DNA of 64,000 nucleotides from Dawidia soli (GTDB taxonomy: Bacteria > Bacteroidota > Bacteroidia > Cytophagales > Cyclobacteriaceae): the NCBI RefSeq assembly GCF_018598185.1, contig NZ_JAHESC010000001.1:124001-188000 (forward strand), read 5' to 3'. Under the pieces are notes generated by a model. It was not told where the DNA came from and searched no databases. It saw only the letters and a list, made by a program, of their open reading frames with translations. Of the stretch, positions 11,301 through 19,184 are shown piece after piece. Within the stretch, counting starts at the first letter, position 1; every line of letters starts with the position of its first letter. Made by a program: the position numbers and the translations under genes.

Positions 11301-11463
11301 CGCTGGGACCGATCACGCCGACGAAGCGGTTCTTCGAAAGCTTGAGCAGCACCTCGTCGCTCTGGCCCTCGCGGCCAAAGAAGAGGTGGCTCTCTTCGAT
11401 CTTAAACGGCCGCAGCCCGGGGAAGGGGTTGGCCGTTAAACTGTCTTCTGCTACAGCGTGCAT
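8308..11463 (-). CDS. nSTAND1-type NTPase with single TM helix, coiled coil and WD40 repeats
   Basis: This protein has 1,051 residues. After the NPFPGLRPF signature of nSTAND1 proteins comes FFGREGQ, a Walker A GPSGSGKS at 52-59 and a Walker B ILVDQFEELF at 151-160, followed by the helical STAND region to about 480. A hydrophobic helix at about 497-519 is preceded by KRKLKRAR. A long Ala/Glu/Lys/Arg-rich coiled coil spans about 520-680. From about 690 to 1040 come WD40 repeats, the clearest being the blade with FNHAGNFLATASKDKTVRLW. By the positive-inside rule the NTPase is cytoplasmic and the WD40 part periplasmic. STAND NTPases act as NTP-driven switches in signalling and defence; no effector domain is fused here. 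The gene lies 2 bp after the TIR-like gene and overlaps the barrel gene by 1 bp. Confidence 0.9.
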   Translation of the reverse strand: MHAVAEDSLTANPFPGLRPFKIEESHLFFGREGQSDEVLLKLSKNRFVGVIGPSGSGKSSFIYCGVMPILYGGFLTDASPNWEVVVTRPGAGPIDNLAEALLKNNREYLKADAEEKRIKRTIFSTLLRSSSLGLVEAIEQTRKDADVNYLILVDQFEELFRFKEGLDANSVNETLAFVNLLMEAVNYPDAPVYVAITMRSDFIGDCAQFPELTRKINDSHYLIPQLTRDQKRKAIEGPVAVGGALIAPRLVQQLLNDLGDNPDQLPILQHALMRTWTYWSKYRDFDEEPVDLKHYEAIGTMSEALSQHANEAYDELSEDEKRICEMMFKAITEKRGENFGIRRPTKLHEIAAISDVTEEDVIAVIDRFREPGRSLLTPAAGSPISSKSMVDISHESLMRIWVRLKNWVDDEAEAVQMYTRLAEAAAMHQVGKAGLWRPPDLQLALNWQAKHKPTLVWGQRYNPAFERTMIFLEYSRKEWETEQRIKELEQKRKLKRARVIALIMATAVVICLLFLMYAFVQKARADEQFQLAQVQRLKAENNAKEAERQKGVAEEKQREAERATAAALSAKEAEARQRELAQQAERAAVENAELAKRNAAEARKNAEEARLNALRAQTNEKFAKEQELIAIQNAKEAMRQRYIAQAKAMAVKSKELNDIEQQALIAQQAYKFNSEHEGYIYDNDIYNGLYAALKKQDHPLTKSLEAHERGAARALMSAPTGNHLFSAGSDGKIIRWTEQGNQWKSEVLVKQNNYQYYTLDISRDGRWLVAAGLNTLSESRNFVELYDLDNIGSAPKRIDGYTYAIENLRFTPDGKGFYARDNSGKSIRYSDLSTSREVIAAPVKINAIDLSADGSQLAGAGDNGSMFLWDTRNNYAPVEIKALGAHLSSVAFGPEGRRIVLGDNTGIVKIFDYQANMVIRVLSGHTSEIAEIRFNHAGNFLATASKDKTVRLWNLNHLKEQPIVLSDHSDWVWSVAFTPDDEQLLASIHSSVETVKGVEHTIHAWPTKIPVMADILCGRVRRNISKDEWEIFVGDDLPYESTCAALPPNND

Positions 11464-11465
11464 GA

Positions 11466-12902
11466 TCAGGCGTTAAATTCAAGTAAAAAGTTCTTCAGGG
11501 ACTCCAGCGGTCTGTTTGCATCTTCTTCTATGACCTGCAGGTTTTGACTCTTAAAACCGGCCGGGTCGAGGCTGGCACCGGGTGCTGTCACGATCGCTTT
11601 TGCTACGATGGGCTTGCGCCGGCCAAAACCAGGCGCCTTTAACAGGTCCAGGGCTTTCATGCGCACCCACTGTTCGTTTACTTTTCCCTGATAGATGATG
11701 GCGCCGTCGAGGTTGCAGAGGTGGTCGATGTGCTGCTGACGCAGGTCCAGCAGGTCTCCTTCAAAGGAGGGTACTAGCACTTCAAAGCCCGACTGTCTGA
11801 TCACGTCGATGAGGGGCTTCGCCTCACGGTGGTCTACTTTGTCGTGCATAAAGTAGATCGAGCGCCCGCTGGTCTCGGCAAACACACGCTTGCCGCCCGC
11901 TTCTTCCAGCTCTTCCCGCATGATGTTCTTGAAATCCTCGAGCGGGGTTTGCAATATTTCGGCACCTTCCTGCGCTTCGACGTCGCGCTTGATGGTTTCG
12001 ATAAAACCTTTTTGTTTTTCACTGGCGTGGGCCAGGTGCGGCGAGATCCAGATCAGGCGTGTGAAGGCCTGGGCATGCTCTTTTGTTTGCAGGCTTTTTT
12101 CAGCCGCCAGCTTATTCTGAATGTCTACGAGCGAGCGGTCGGAACCCTCGGGTATTTCGCCATAGGCATTGCCGATCAAATGGATCGAAAGCGCAGACTC
12201 GTCCAGGTCGCGGCGCACGAGGCGCTCCAGCTCTTGTACGCTGCCCGGCAACGTTTGGTTGGGCAACACCGTGTAGCCGTGGCGCTGCAGCTCGCGTTTG
12301 ATGATGTTGCGCTGTACCGAAAGGTCGTGGGCCGTTTCGGCCAGGTAGATGGTTTTGCGTTTGTACAGGTTTTTACTTTCGGTAGGTGAGGTGCTGTTGC
12401 GCAGGCGCAGCAACGTTTCGTAGATGTCGTAGGCCAGGTCGACCATCTTCATCCAATACTGACGCTCAGCCTCGGTGCTGAAGTAATCGGTATACTCGCG
12501 GATCTCGCCGGAGTCGGGATCCAGCTGGTACATTTCATATCCCAGCAGCTCGCGCAGCCGTGGCGGCTGATCCTGCACGTTGAGCGGGGTCTTGAATACT
12601 TTGAAGACGCGGCTGCGGGCCTCGGTGCCGGCATGTTTAAAGACGGCTTCTATATGATCTAAGCAACGGCCCGACTGGACAAAATCCTGCGAGAGCAGCG
12701 CCACCCACACGGCCGCGTTATCTACACCGCCACGCAGCGACGATTCGCTTTTGAGCTGTACGTTCGGTTTTTCGCCCAGCACCTGGGTTAGCATCAGCTC
12801 CAGGAACTTGCGGAACTGCGTTACCCAGCCGGGCTCACCGGCGTGGGCAGGTTCATTGTCGCGGTCAGCATAGACAATTAATACGTCAATATCGAAGGGC
12901 AT
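11466..12902 (-). CDS. TIR-like / DUF4062-like multidomain signalling protein
   Basis: This 478-residue soluble protein appears to contain three Rossmann-like modules. Residues 1-140 look like a TIR domain: strand 1 is VLIVYADRDNEP, and VWVALLSQDF with SGRCLDHIE lie at 65-85. In plant-type TIR domains the catalytic Glu follows WCLD; here the corresponding position is His83, with Glu85 two residues on, so NADase activity is uncertain. Residues 183-320 resemble DUF4062 (IYLAETAHDLSVQRNIIKREL, IHLIGNAYGEI). Residues 348-478 form a third TIR-like module (IYFMHDKVDHREAKPLI). There is no signal peptide and no TM helix. It is tightly coupled to the downstream nSTAND gene and is its likely signalling partner. 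Domain assignments are from motif recognition only. Confidence 0.78.
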   Translation of the reverse strand: MPFDIDVLIVYADRDNEPAHAGEPGWVTQFRKFLELMLTQVLGEKPNVQLKSESSLRGGVDNAAVWVALLSQDFVQSGRCLDHIEAVFKHAGTEARSRVFKVFKTPLNVQDQPPRLRELLGYEMYQLDPDSGEIREYTDYFSTEAERQYWMKMVDLAYDIYETLLRLRNSTSPTESKNLYKRKTIYLAETAHDLSVQRNIIKRELQRHGYTVLPNQTLPGSVQELERLVRRDLDESALSIHLIGNAYGEIPEGSDRSLVDIQNKLAAEKSLQTKEHAQAFTRLIWISPHLAHASEKQKGFIETIKRDVEAQEGAEILQTPLEDFKNIMREELEEAGGKRVFAETSGRSIYFMHDKVDHREAKPLIDVIRQSGFEVLVPSFEGDLLDLRQQHIDHLCNLDGAIIYQGKVNEQWVRMKALDLLKAPGFGRRKPIVAKAIVTAPGASLDPAGFKSQNLQVIEEDANRPLESLKNFLLEFNA

Positions 12903-12945
12903 GGTCTTTTGGTATAGATGCGGTATAGATGATGCGTTTAGGGTA

Positions 12946-15900
12946 TTATTCGATCGGCGTGGGTTGTTCTTCTTTCAGGTTCTTGATGAGCCCCTGCACC
13001 AGTTCGTGGTGGTTGGCCATGACAAAATAGAAGTCCATGGCGTTGATCCGGAAGGCAACGGCTCGCCCGGGCGCGACGGCTTCGGATGCCTTTACGGCAG
13101 TGTCGCTAAAAAGTTCGCCGAGGATGTCACCTTTCTTGAGGTGGGCCACAGTCTCGCCGGCGTGGCGCAGCACGATCTCGCCGTGTGCCGCAATGAGGAT
13201 CGGCGCATTGTGGTCTTCACCATTCAAACGAATGCGCTCGCCCGGATCGAAGTCCAGCGGCATGATCTTGTCCGCCAGGTCGGCCAGCAACGAGCCGTGT
13301 ATCGACCGGAAAGCCGGCACCTGCTTGATGAACATAACTTTTTCGATCCACAGGAAAAAACCGTCGTTGAGGCCGTCCAGCAGGCGGTTGTTCTCGATCG
13401 ACGAATCGATAAATTTCTTGTCACGCTCCGGCAGCCGGTCCAGGATGGCCTGATACGCCTGCTGATCTTTGTGGTAGATCACCCACGCGGCGGTCTCTTG
13501 CAGAAGCCTGTCCGAATTGAACATTTGCGCCACCAGTCCGCGGCTGATGCGGAACTCCGGCAGGAAGGCTGCGGCGTGAATGGCACACGCCTTGGTCCAG
13601 CGGTTGTTGAGGTTAAAGTCGCGGTTCAGGATATAATTGATGACCTGTACCGGGTTATAACTTTCACGCGGGAAGTATAGCTGCAGCGCCTTGAGCTTGA
13701 CCGATGTGCGCGAGTCGTCCAGAAGGGGGAGCAGTTTGGGCTTGAGCTCGGCATCGATAAAGAGGTCGAGCAGCTCCATGGCAAAGGCAATGTTGTCGGG
13801 GTCGTTGGTTTCGATGTTGTCGCGCACCAGCTGCACGGACTGCGGATCGTATAGGATCGACAGCAGCATGTAGAGTTGGTCGTAGTTCTCGGCCACTTCT
13901 TCTTCCAACGCTTCGCGCAGGTACTGGAATGTTTCCGTTTCCGGCAGCTCGTGCAGGGCCGCCATGTTCCAGATGGCCTTGCTCATTTCGGTTTCCAGCA
14001 GGTTGATCACGTCGCGCAGCTCACGGCCTTTAGCCTGGTAGTTGATGAACCGCAGGGAGAACAGGATCTGTTTGACAATACGTTTGTCGGGATAATCGGC
14101 TTTGCTCCACAGCAGCTCCAGCGCATGGCGCCCGCCGATGCGGCCCATGATCTGCACAATGCGCAGCATGACCAGGTCGCTCTGGCCCGACTTGTGAAAG
14201 GCCGCCTCGAGGGCCGCCAGTACCGGCTCGCCCGCTTCTTGCAAGGCGGCGGAAGCATGGTGGCTATACCAGGGCGAGCCTAACAGCTCGATCAGGATCG
14301 GCCAGGTCTCCGGCCGTTTTACCTTGCGCGCAGTATAAAGCGCTTCGTAACGCACGCGCGGATCGGCATCGCGCAGCAGCTCGAGTAACACGAAGATCGT
14401 TTTGGGGCCGATCAGCTTGCGCAGCAGCTTGGCCGCCAAGAGGCGATCGGCCTGACGCACGGATTTACTCAGACGCAATAACTTTTCCGGGGCGATGGAA
14501 AGCACATCGCCATCCTCCAATTCGCCATAGGCCTTCTCGGCCAGGGTACGGATCTCGCTCTTTTCGATTTCGGCGGTAAGCCCCAGCAACTGGATCTTTT
14601 CCTGCGCGAACTTGCGCACCGCCGCCGACAGCGGCCGTTCGGCCAGGCGGGTGATGGTGCTCTCGAACACAGCCGGTTCCAGCTTCTCCATGAGCGTTAA
14701 ACCGTAGAGCACTTTATCTTCTGCCGTGCTGTTGACTTCTTTCTCTAATACTGTGCTGAGGTTATACTCCTTTTCGCGCTGACGCGAACCGGTGCCCTTA
14801 CTGCGCACAAGGGCGTTTTGCAGAGTATGGCGATAACTGGAGTGCATACGGTTGGCGACGAAGAACCAGAAGGCCAGCAGGGGCACCGTAAACAGCGTGA
14901 TGTATAACAGGTCGAATATTTCAACCCGGTTGATCAGCAAGATCAACGCACCCGCCAGCAAGCTGGCGAAGGCGGTCACAAGCCCTTCGATCTTGGTCTG
15001 CACGTCGATGCGGATATGGCTTTCGATCGGCAGCAGGTATAACTTAAAGGTGGGGTTGTCCAGCGAGTCCTTCAGCGAGCGGATCAGTAGCTTGCTGATG
15101 GAGATGATCAGGAAGAACACCACAAACAGGTTGTCCTGAGGGGAATAGCCAAAGACAGCACCCAGGATCAACGCGGCCACGGTAAACAGGCCGATGAGCA
15201 CCGGCGTTACCAGCAGCGAGATCCGCATGCCGTACTCGCGGATGATGCGGTCGGTGGCGATCGTCTGGAACAGGAACCCGAAGATCACGATCGTCATCTC
15301 GAAGGAGGAGATGAAGCTCGCCAGACGGCTTTCGTCCATGTACAGCGTGGTAACGTTCAGGAAGGAATAGTCCACGAAGTTCGCCGCCAGCATCGATACC
15401 ACGACAAACAACGACATGTACAAGATGTACCGGTTTTGAATAAAGTCGCCGATGACAAGCTTCTTATAGATCGTCTTCTCTTCGGCAAACGTACGTCGCT
15501 TGTTTAGCCACTTGATGGACAGGTATAAAAATGAAACCGTAAAGGCGAGGATACTGACCAGTGCCACGGAGTATAGATTTTCGGTGTCCGCGTTTTCGGC
15601 CTGCAGGTACTGCGTGATCGAGAAGAAGGCAATAAAAGAAGCGATCATAGCGCCCAGGTCTACCGTGCCGATGAGGCGTTTGGACTGCCGCAGGTTGAAC
15701 GCACGGCCGAACGAGCCCCAGAAGATGAGATAGATGATGAAAGAAAACGGTGCCAGTACGGTAAAACCAAAGAAGTAGATGCTCTCGGAGTCCTGGAGCG
15801 CCGACTCGCCAAACTCGATAAAGGCGGTCAGGATAATGATGGTCGTCAGGCTGAAAGCGGCCAGCCGCTGGAAAGGAATGCGGTTCTGAAAAAAATTGTA

Positions 15901-16134
15901 TAACGCAGTGGCTGCCAGTGCGTAAGCACCGGATACCAACAGGGCGATCGGCAGATCGCGCTGCTCGTCAAAGTATTTCAGGAACAGCGTCTGGGATGCC
16001 ACGCTGAAAGTCGCCAGGAACATGCCCATGAAGAAACTCATGATCAGGAGGAGGGCCACCCGGCTACCCTCACCATACTCAACATCCAGAAAACGCAGTA
16101 TTTGTGCTTTCATGCCAATTCGACGGATAGCCAT
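12946..16134 (-). CDS. ATP/ADP-translocase (Npt)-like membrane protein with HEAT repeats and C-terminal cNMP-binding-like domain
   Basis: This protein has 1,062 residues. The N-terminal 430 residues hold about 12 hydrophobic helices and resemble the Npt1/Npt2 nucleotide transporter/MFS family (FLDVEYGEGSRVALLLIMSF near the start). Residues about 470-900 are HEAT-like helical pairs (LRDADPRVRYEALYTARKV, DDSRTSVKLKALQLYF). Residues about 955-1055 fit a cyclic-nucleotide-binding jelly roll with GDILGELF, but the phosphate-binding Arg is not cleanly placed (GRAV), so ligand binding is doubtful. It heads the minus-strand cluster, 43 bp before the TIR-like gene. Members of this family in Bacteroidota are poorly characterised, and whether it transports nucleotides or acts as a sensor is unknown. 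A second possible ATG lies at 16113. Confidence 0.8.
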   Translation of the reverse strand: MAIRRIGMKAQILRFLDVEYGEGSRVALLLIMSFFMGMFLATFSVASQTLFLKYFDEQRDLPIALLVSGAYALAATALYNFFQNRIPFQRLAAFSLTTIIILTAFIEFGESALQDSESIYFFGFTVLAPFSFIIYLIFWGSFGRAFNLRQSKRLIGTVDLGAMIASFIAFFSITQYLQAENADTENLYSVALVSILAFTVSFLYLSIKWLNKRRTFAEEKTIYKKLVIGDFIQNRYILYMSLFVVVSMLAANFVDYSFLNVTTLYMDESRLASFISSFEMTIVIFGFLFQTIATDRIIREYGMRISLLVTPVLIGLFTVAALILGAVFGYSPQDNLFVVFFLIISISKLLIRSLKDSLDNPTFKLYLLPIESHIRIDVQTKIEGLVTAFASLLAGALILLINRVEIFDLLYITLFTVPLLAFWFFVANRMHSSYRHTLQNALVRSKGTGSRQREKEYNLSTVLEKEVNSTAEDKVLYGLTLMEKLEPAVFESTITRLAERPLSAAVRKFAQEKIQLLGLTAEIEKSEIRTLAEKAYGELEDGDVLSIAPEKLLRLSKSVRQADRLLAAKLLRKLIGPKTIFVLLELLRDADPRVRYEALYTARKVKRPETWPILIELLGSPWYSHHASAALQEAGEPVLAALEAAFHKSGQSDLVMLRIVQIMGRIGGRHALELLWSKADYPDKRIVKQILFSLRFINYQAKGRELRDVINLLETEMSKAIWNMAALHELPETETFQYLREALEEEVAENYDQLYMLLSILYDPQSVQLVRDNIETNDPDNIAFAMELLDLFIDAELKPKLLPLLDDSRTSVKLKALQLYFPRESYNPVQVINYILNRDFNLNNRWTKACAIHAAAFLPEFRISRGLVAQMFNSDRLLQETAAWVIYHKDQQAYQAILDRLPERDKKFIDSSIENNRLLDGLNDGFFLWIEKVMFIKQVPAFRSIHGSLLADLADKIMPLDFDPGERIRLNGEDHNAPILIAAHGEIVLRHAGETVAHLKKGDILGELFSDTAVKASEAVAPGRAVAFRINAMDFYFVMANHHELVQGLIKNLKEEQPTPIE

Positions 16135-16142
16135 AAAAGTCG

Positions 16143-16162
16143 GGATATTTCAGGGAATATCC
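16143..16162. promoter_or_regulatory. Inverted repeat just upstream of the cluster
   Basis: GGATATT (16143-16149) and AATATCC (16156-16162) form a perfect 7-bp inverted repeat with a 6-base loop. It begins 9 bp upstream of the start codon of the transporter-like gene at 16134. It could be an operator or a leader hairpin controlling the whole minus-strand cluster. No clear TAnnTTTG box was found nearby on the minus strand. Confidence 0.3.
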
Positions 16163-16224
16163 TATAATCAGAGACCATGTAGTACTTTTTTAGTACCTCT
16201 GCAAGACATTAGTTCCGAACTTCT

Positions 16225-16232
16225 TAACTTTG
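16225..16232 (+). promoter_or_regulatory. Candidate -7 promoter box (TAACTTTG) for the PorE-like gene
   Basis: TAACTTTG matches the Bacteroidota -7 consensus TAnnTTTG. It lies about 225 bp upstream of the PorE-like gene in the 16135-16458 intergenic region, which otherwise holds only the inverted repeat at 16143-16162. The distance is long, so the assignment is tentative. A looser TATTCTTTG lies nearer the gene, around 16420. Confidence 0.3.
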
Positions 16233-16458
16233 TAACCTCAAGTGATACTTTATATTCGGAAGTAAAAACCGGATTTTACCCCACTTTTCGTCGAACGGAT
16301 ATCGACCGGGTGGTTTTGCGTCAGAAGGGTTAACCGGGCAGGCGATGCAGCATGCATGTAGGTTTACTTCCCAAAACGACGAATCTGTGGCACGCCATGT
16401 GCTTAAAGTCGTCCATATTCTTTGTAGTATTGAAAACCAAAATAGAACCGAGTTTCTT

Positions 16459-18789
16459 ATGATCAAGAAGTGTATTTATCTGTTGCTCAGCTTATTTTTT
16501 GCAACAGGATCCTTGTTTGCGCAAAGCAACAAATCGCTGGCGGAAGCCGAGCGCTATTTCGGAATCAAGAGCTACGAGGCCGCGTTGGCCAAGTACCAGG
16601 AAGCCATCCAGGCGGGCGAAAAAGATCCTATGGTACACTACCGGGCTGGTGTTTGTTACCAGAAGTCTCCCGAGCTGACCGAACAGATCAAAGCGATCCC
16701 GTACTTCGAGTATGCCGTCGCCAACGGCAAGAGCATACCCACCACGTTGCACTACGACCTGGGCGATCTTTACCTCAAGGATGAGAACGTGCCCAAAGCG
16801 CTCGAGAGCTTCACCAGGTTCCGCCAACTGAGCAACAAGGCCGACAAAAAGGCCATCGCGCAGGCCGACGACGCCATTCGCACATGCTCCAACGCCATGG
16901 CCCTGATGTCGGTGCCGCGCGACTTTAAAGTGAACTACTTCAACTCGATGATCAACACCCAATACACGGAGTACAACCCCGTGGTGTCGGCCGATGAAAG
17001 CGTAATGGCCTATACGGCCCTGCGCCCCAACACGGGCAAGACCCGCACCGGCGACAAGTTCATCGAAGAGCTATACATATCCTACAACAACAACGGCAGC
17101 TGGACGGAGCCAAAACAGATTCCGCTCGCCCACAACTACAACGTCGGTACAGCCGGCATCTCAGCCGACGGCCAGAAGATGATCGTCTTCATGGGCGGTG
17201 CTACCGATCCGGGCGGCTTGTATCAGATCACCAAAACAGGCGACACCTGGTCAAAGGCTTCGCTGCTGACGCCAAACATCAACACCCCCAAATACCTGGA
17301 GTCTACCGCCAGCATCACGCCCGACGGCAAGACCATTTACTTCGCCAGCGACCGCCTCGGCGGCCAGGGCGGGTTGGACATCTACAGGACCACGCTGCAG
17401 GCAAATGGCAGCTGGACCGCACCGGTAAACCTGGGGGCTCCCGTAAACACCAAGGCAGACGAAGATGCGCCCTTCATTCACCCCGACCAGAAAACGCTGT
17501 TCTTTACCTCGAACGGCCACAACTCCATGGGCGGACGCGACATCTTTATGTCGAAGCTGGTCGGTGAGAAATGGTCGTCGCCCGAGAACATGGGCTACCC
17601 CGTGAACACCACGGCCAACGACAATTATTTTACCCTGATCGCCGACGGTACCCGTGCCTATTTTTCATCGGACCGCAAAGGCGGCCATGGCGGCCAGGAC
17701 ATCTATTACCTCGACATGCCGGCATCATCGGCTGACATTCCGCTGACGATGATCAAGGGTAAGATCCTCAATGCCGAAACCGGTAAACCCATGCCGACGA
17801 AGATCTACCTGATCGACAACAGCACCGGCAAGAAGCTCGACTTCGTATACGATCCCGATCCCAAGACGGGCAATTACCTCGTCATTCTGCCGCCGTCGAA
17901 GAACTACGACATGGTGATCGAATCGGAAGGTTTCCTGCCCTATACGCTGAACATCAACATTCCGAACCAGACGTACTTCTACGAGCTGTACCAGATGATC
18001 AACCTGCGTACCATCAAACAATTTGACGTCGTCGTAGGGCAGGAGGTAGAAGTTAAGAATGCCTTCTACGACACAGACCAGGACGTAAAGGCCGACCTGC
18101 GTAAAACACACGAAGCCAAACTGGTACAAGGGGGTAACGTCGATGTATACGACCTGATGCTGGACCTGATGGCCTCCGGCGATAAAGAAGGTATCGACTA
18201 CCTCACGGACCTGATCCAGATGAAGAACCCGATCGAGGACGTAAACTTCAATGAGAAGGAAAACTCCCGTATCGAGGTAGCGTCACGTACCTATTACTAC
18301 GACGAAAGCGACGAAAGCAAGTTCGAGCAAAAGAAGATCGACGGCAAGACCATCTTCTCGCTGCCCACGTTCAGCTTCTCGGAAGAAGCCAAAAAACAGA
18401 AGGAGAACGCTGTGAAGAAATCGACCTTTGACAAAGCGTCGCTCACCAAGTTTGTCAAGATTTACTTCGACGCCGGTAAGAGCGACCTGAAAGCCCAATA
18501 TAACACGCAGCTCGACGCCGTTCTGGCCGAGCTCAGCAAGTTCCCCGACCTGGGCGTCGAGATCTCGGGCTTCGCTTCAGCAGAAGGCAGCGAAGAGCTG
18601 AACCGCGAGATCTCGAACAAGCGTGCGATCGCCGTGCTGGACTACTTCAACCACAAGGGCGTTGTACGCCGCCGCATTGTAGCAAAGGGCTACGGTGCAT
18701 CGCAGACTACGGCTACGGCTTCGAAAGAGGAGGGTAGACGTGTGGAGGTGCGCGTGGTCGATCTGAATGCGCTCGTAGAGAAGAAATAA
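16459..18789 (+). CDS. PorE-like TPR / PD40 propeller / CRD / OmpA-domain protein
   Basis: I chose the ATG at 16459 because it opens a proper signal peptide (MIKKCIYLLL ... GSLFAQ). The frame is also open to an upstream ATG at 16345, but that extension is not signal-like. The 776 residues contain TPR-like helices (23-140) and PD40/WD40-like blades (150-420: ITPDGKTIYFASDRLGGQGG, FFTSNGHNSMGGRDIF, AYFSSDRKGGHGGQDIYYL). A carboxypeptidase-regulatory-like beta sandwich follows (about 426-500). The C-terminal OmpA peptidoglycan-binding domain (657-776) contains IYFDAGKSDL and NREISNKRA. This order is that of PorE, the peptidoglycan-linked periplasmic part of the type 9 secretion system. Paralogues with the same order are common in Bacteroidota, so a direct T9SS role is not certain. 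Confidence 0.88.
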   Translation: MIKKCIYLLLSLFFATGSLFAQSNKSLAEAERYFGIKSYEAALAKYQEAIQAGEKDPMVHYRAGVCYQKSPELTEQIKAIPYFEYAVANGKSIPTTLHYDLGDLYLKDENVPKALESFTRFRQLSNKADKKAIAQADDAIRTCSNAMALMSVPRDFKVNYFNSMINTQYTEYNPVVSADESVMAYTALRPNTGKTRTGDKFIEELYISYNNNGSWTEPKQIPLAHNYNVGTAGISADGQKMIVFMGGATDPGGLYQITKTGDTWSKASLLTPNINTPKYLESTASITPDGKTIYFASDRLGGQGGLDIYRTTLQANGSWTAPVNLGAPVNTKADEDAPFIHPDQKTLFFTSNGHNSMGGRDIFMSKLVGEKWSSPENMGYPVNTTANDNYFTLIADGTRAYFSSDRKGGHGGQDIYYLDMPASSADIPLTMIKGKILNAETGKPMPTKIYLIDNSTGKKLDFVYDPDPKTGNYLVILPPSKNYDMVIESEGFLPYTLNINIPNQTYFYELYQMINLRTIKQFDVVVGQEVEVKNAFYDTDQDVKADLRKTHEAKLVQGGNVDVYDLMLDLMASGDKEGIDYLTDLIQMKNPIEDVNFNEKENSRIEVASRTYYYDESDESKFEQKKIDGKTIFSLPTFSFSEEAKKQKENAVKKSTFDKASLTKFVKIYFDAGKSDLKAQYNTQLDAVLAELSKFPDLGVEISGFASAEGSEELNREISNKRAIAVLDYFNHKGVVRRRIVAKGYGASQTTATASKEEGRRVEVRVVDLNALVEKK

Positions 18790-18814
18790 CTGACTATTGC
18801 ATTAATATATACAT

Positions 18815-18846
18815 AAAAAAGCCCCGGACTAAGCCGGGGCTTTTTT
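18815..18846 (+). terminator. Rho-independent terminator after the PorE-like gene
   Basis: The stem GCCCCGG / CCGGGGC (18821-18827 with 18834-18840) has a 6-base loop and is flanked by AAAAAA and TTTTTT. It lies 31 bp after the stop at 18789 and is nearly symmetric, so it could work in both directions. Confidence 0.9.
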
Positions 18847-18868
18847 GTGTGTGAAAGCCTAGATCGCT

Positions 18869-19135
18869 ATGAATAGTACTGCCCTGTACGAGGAAGTTGT
18901 TTCACAACTCAAGAGCCTTCACTTAAAATATGAAACTCATGAATTCGATTCGGGAGCCGTTATGCTCGATATTTGGAAGGGCGATGACTTTTATGTCCTG
19001 CAATTTGAAGGAACCCTTGCCGGGATATCGGTTATAAGAAAAGGAGAGGTTGCAGCCTTTTGTACACGACCGGACGAAGCATACTATGAAGCAGAAGCGT
19101 TTAGAAGCAGGGTTGCAGAATTATTGGCGTTGTAG
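18869..19135 (+). CDS. Small hypothetical protein (88 aa)
   Basis: This 88-residue soluble, acidic protein has no signal peptide. The pattern is a helix, then beta strands (FDSGAVMLDIWKGDDFYVLQ, FEGTLAGISVI), then a helix (EAEAFRSRVAELLAL). That resembles small immunity-like or DUF-type alpha/beta proteins, but I do not recognise the family. It starts at an ATG 22 bp after the terminator of the PorE-like gene and stands alone, convergent with the GNAT gene. Its base composition looks more AT-rich than its neighbours, so recent acquisition is possible but not shown. Confidence 0.6.
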   Translation: MNSTALYEEVVSQLKSLHLKYETHEFDSGAVMLDIWKGDDFYVLQFEGTLAGISVIRKGEVAAFCTRPDEAYYEAEAFRSRVAELLAL

Positions 19136-19184
19136 GGGAGATGGTTGAATTGGCCCCAGGGTCGGCACTGATCCGAGAGTTCCG

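Noticed and set aside
18869-19135. The 88-aa gene as an antitoxin or immunity protein
   Set aside because: No toxin or partner gene is adjacent; only the alpha/beta pattern suggests it, which is not enough.
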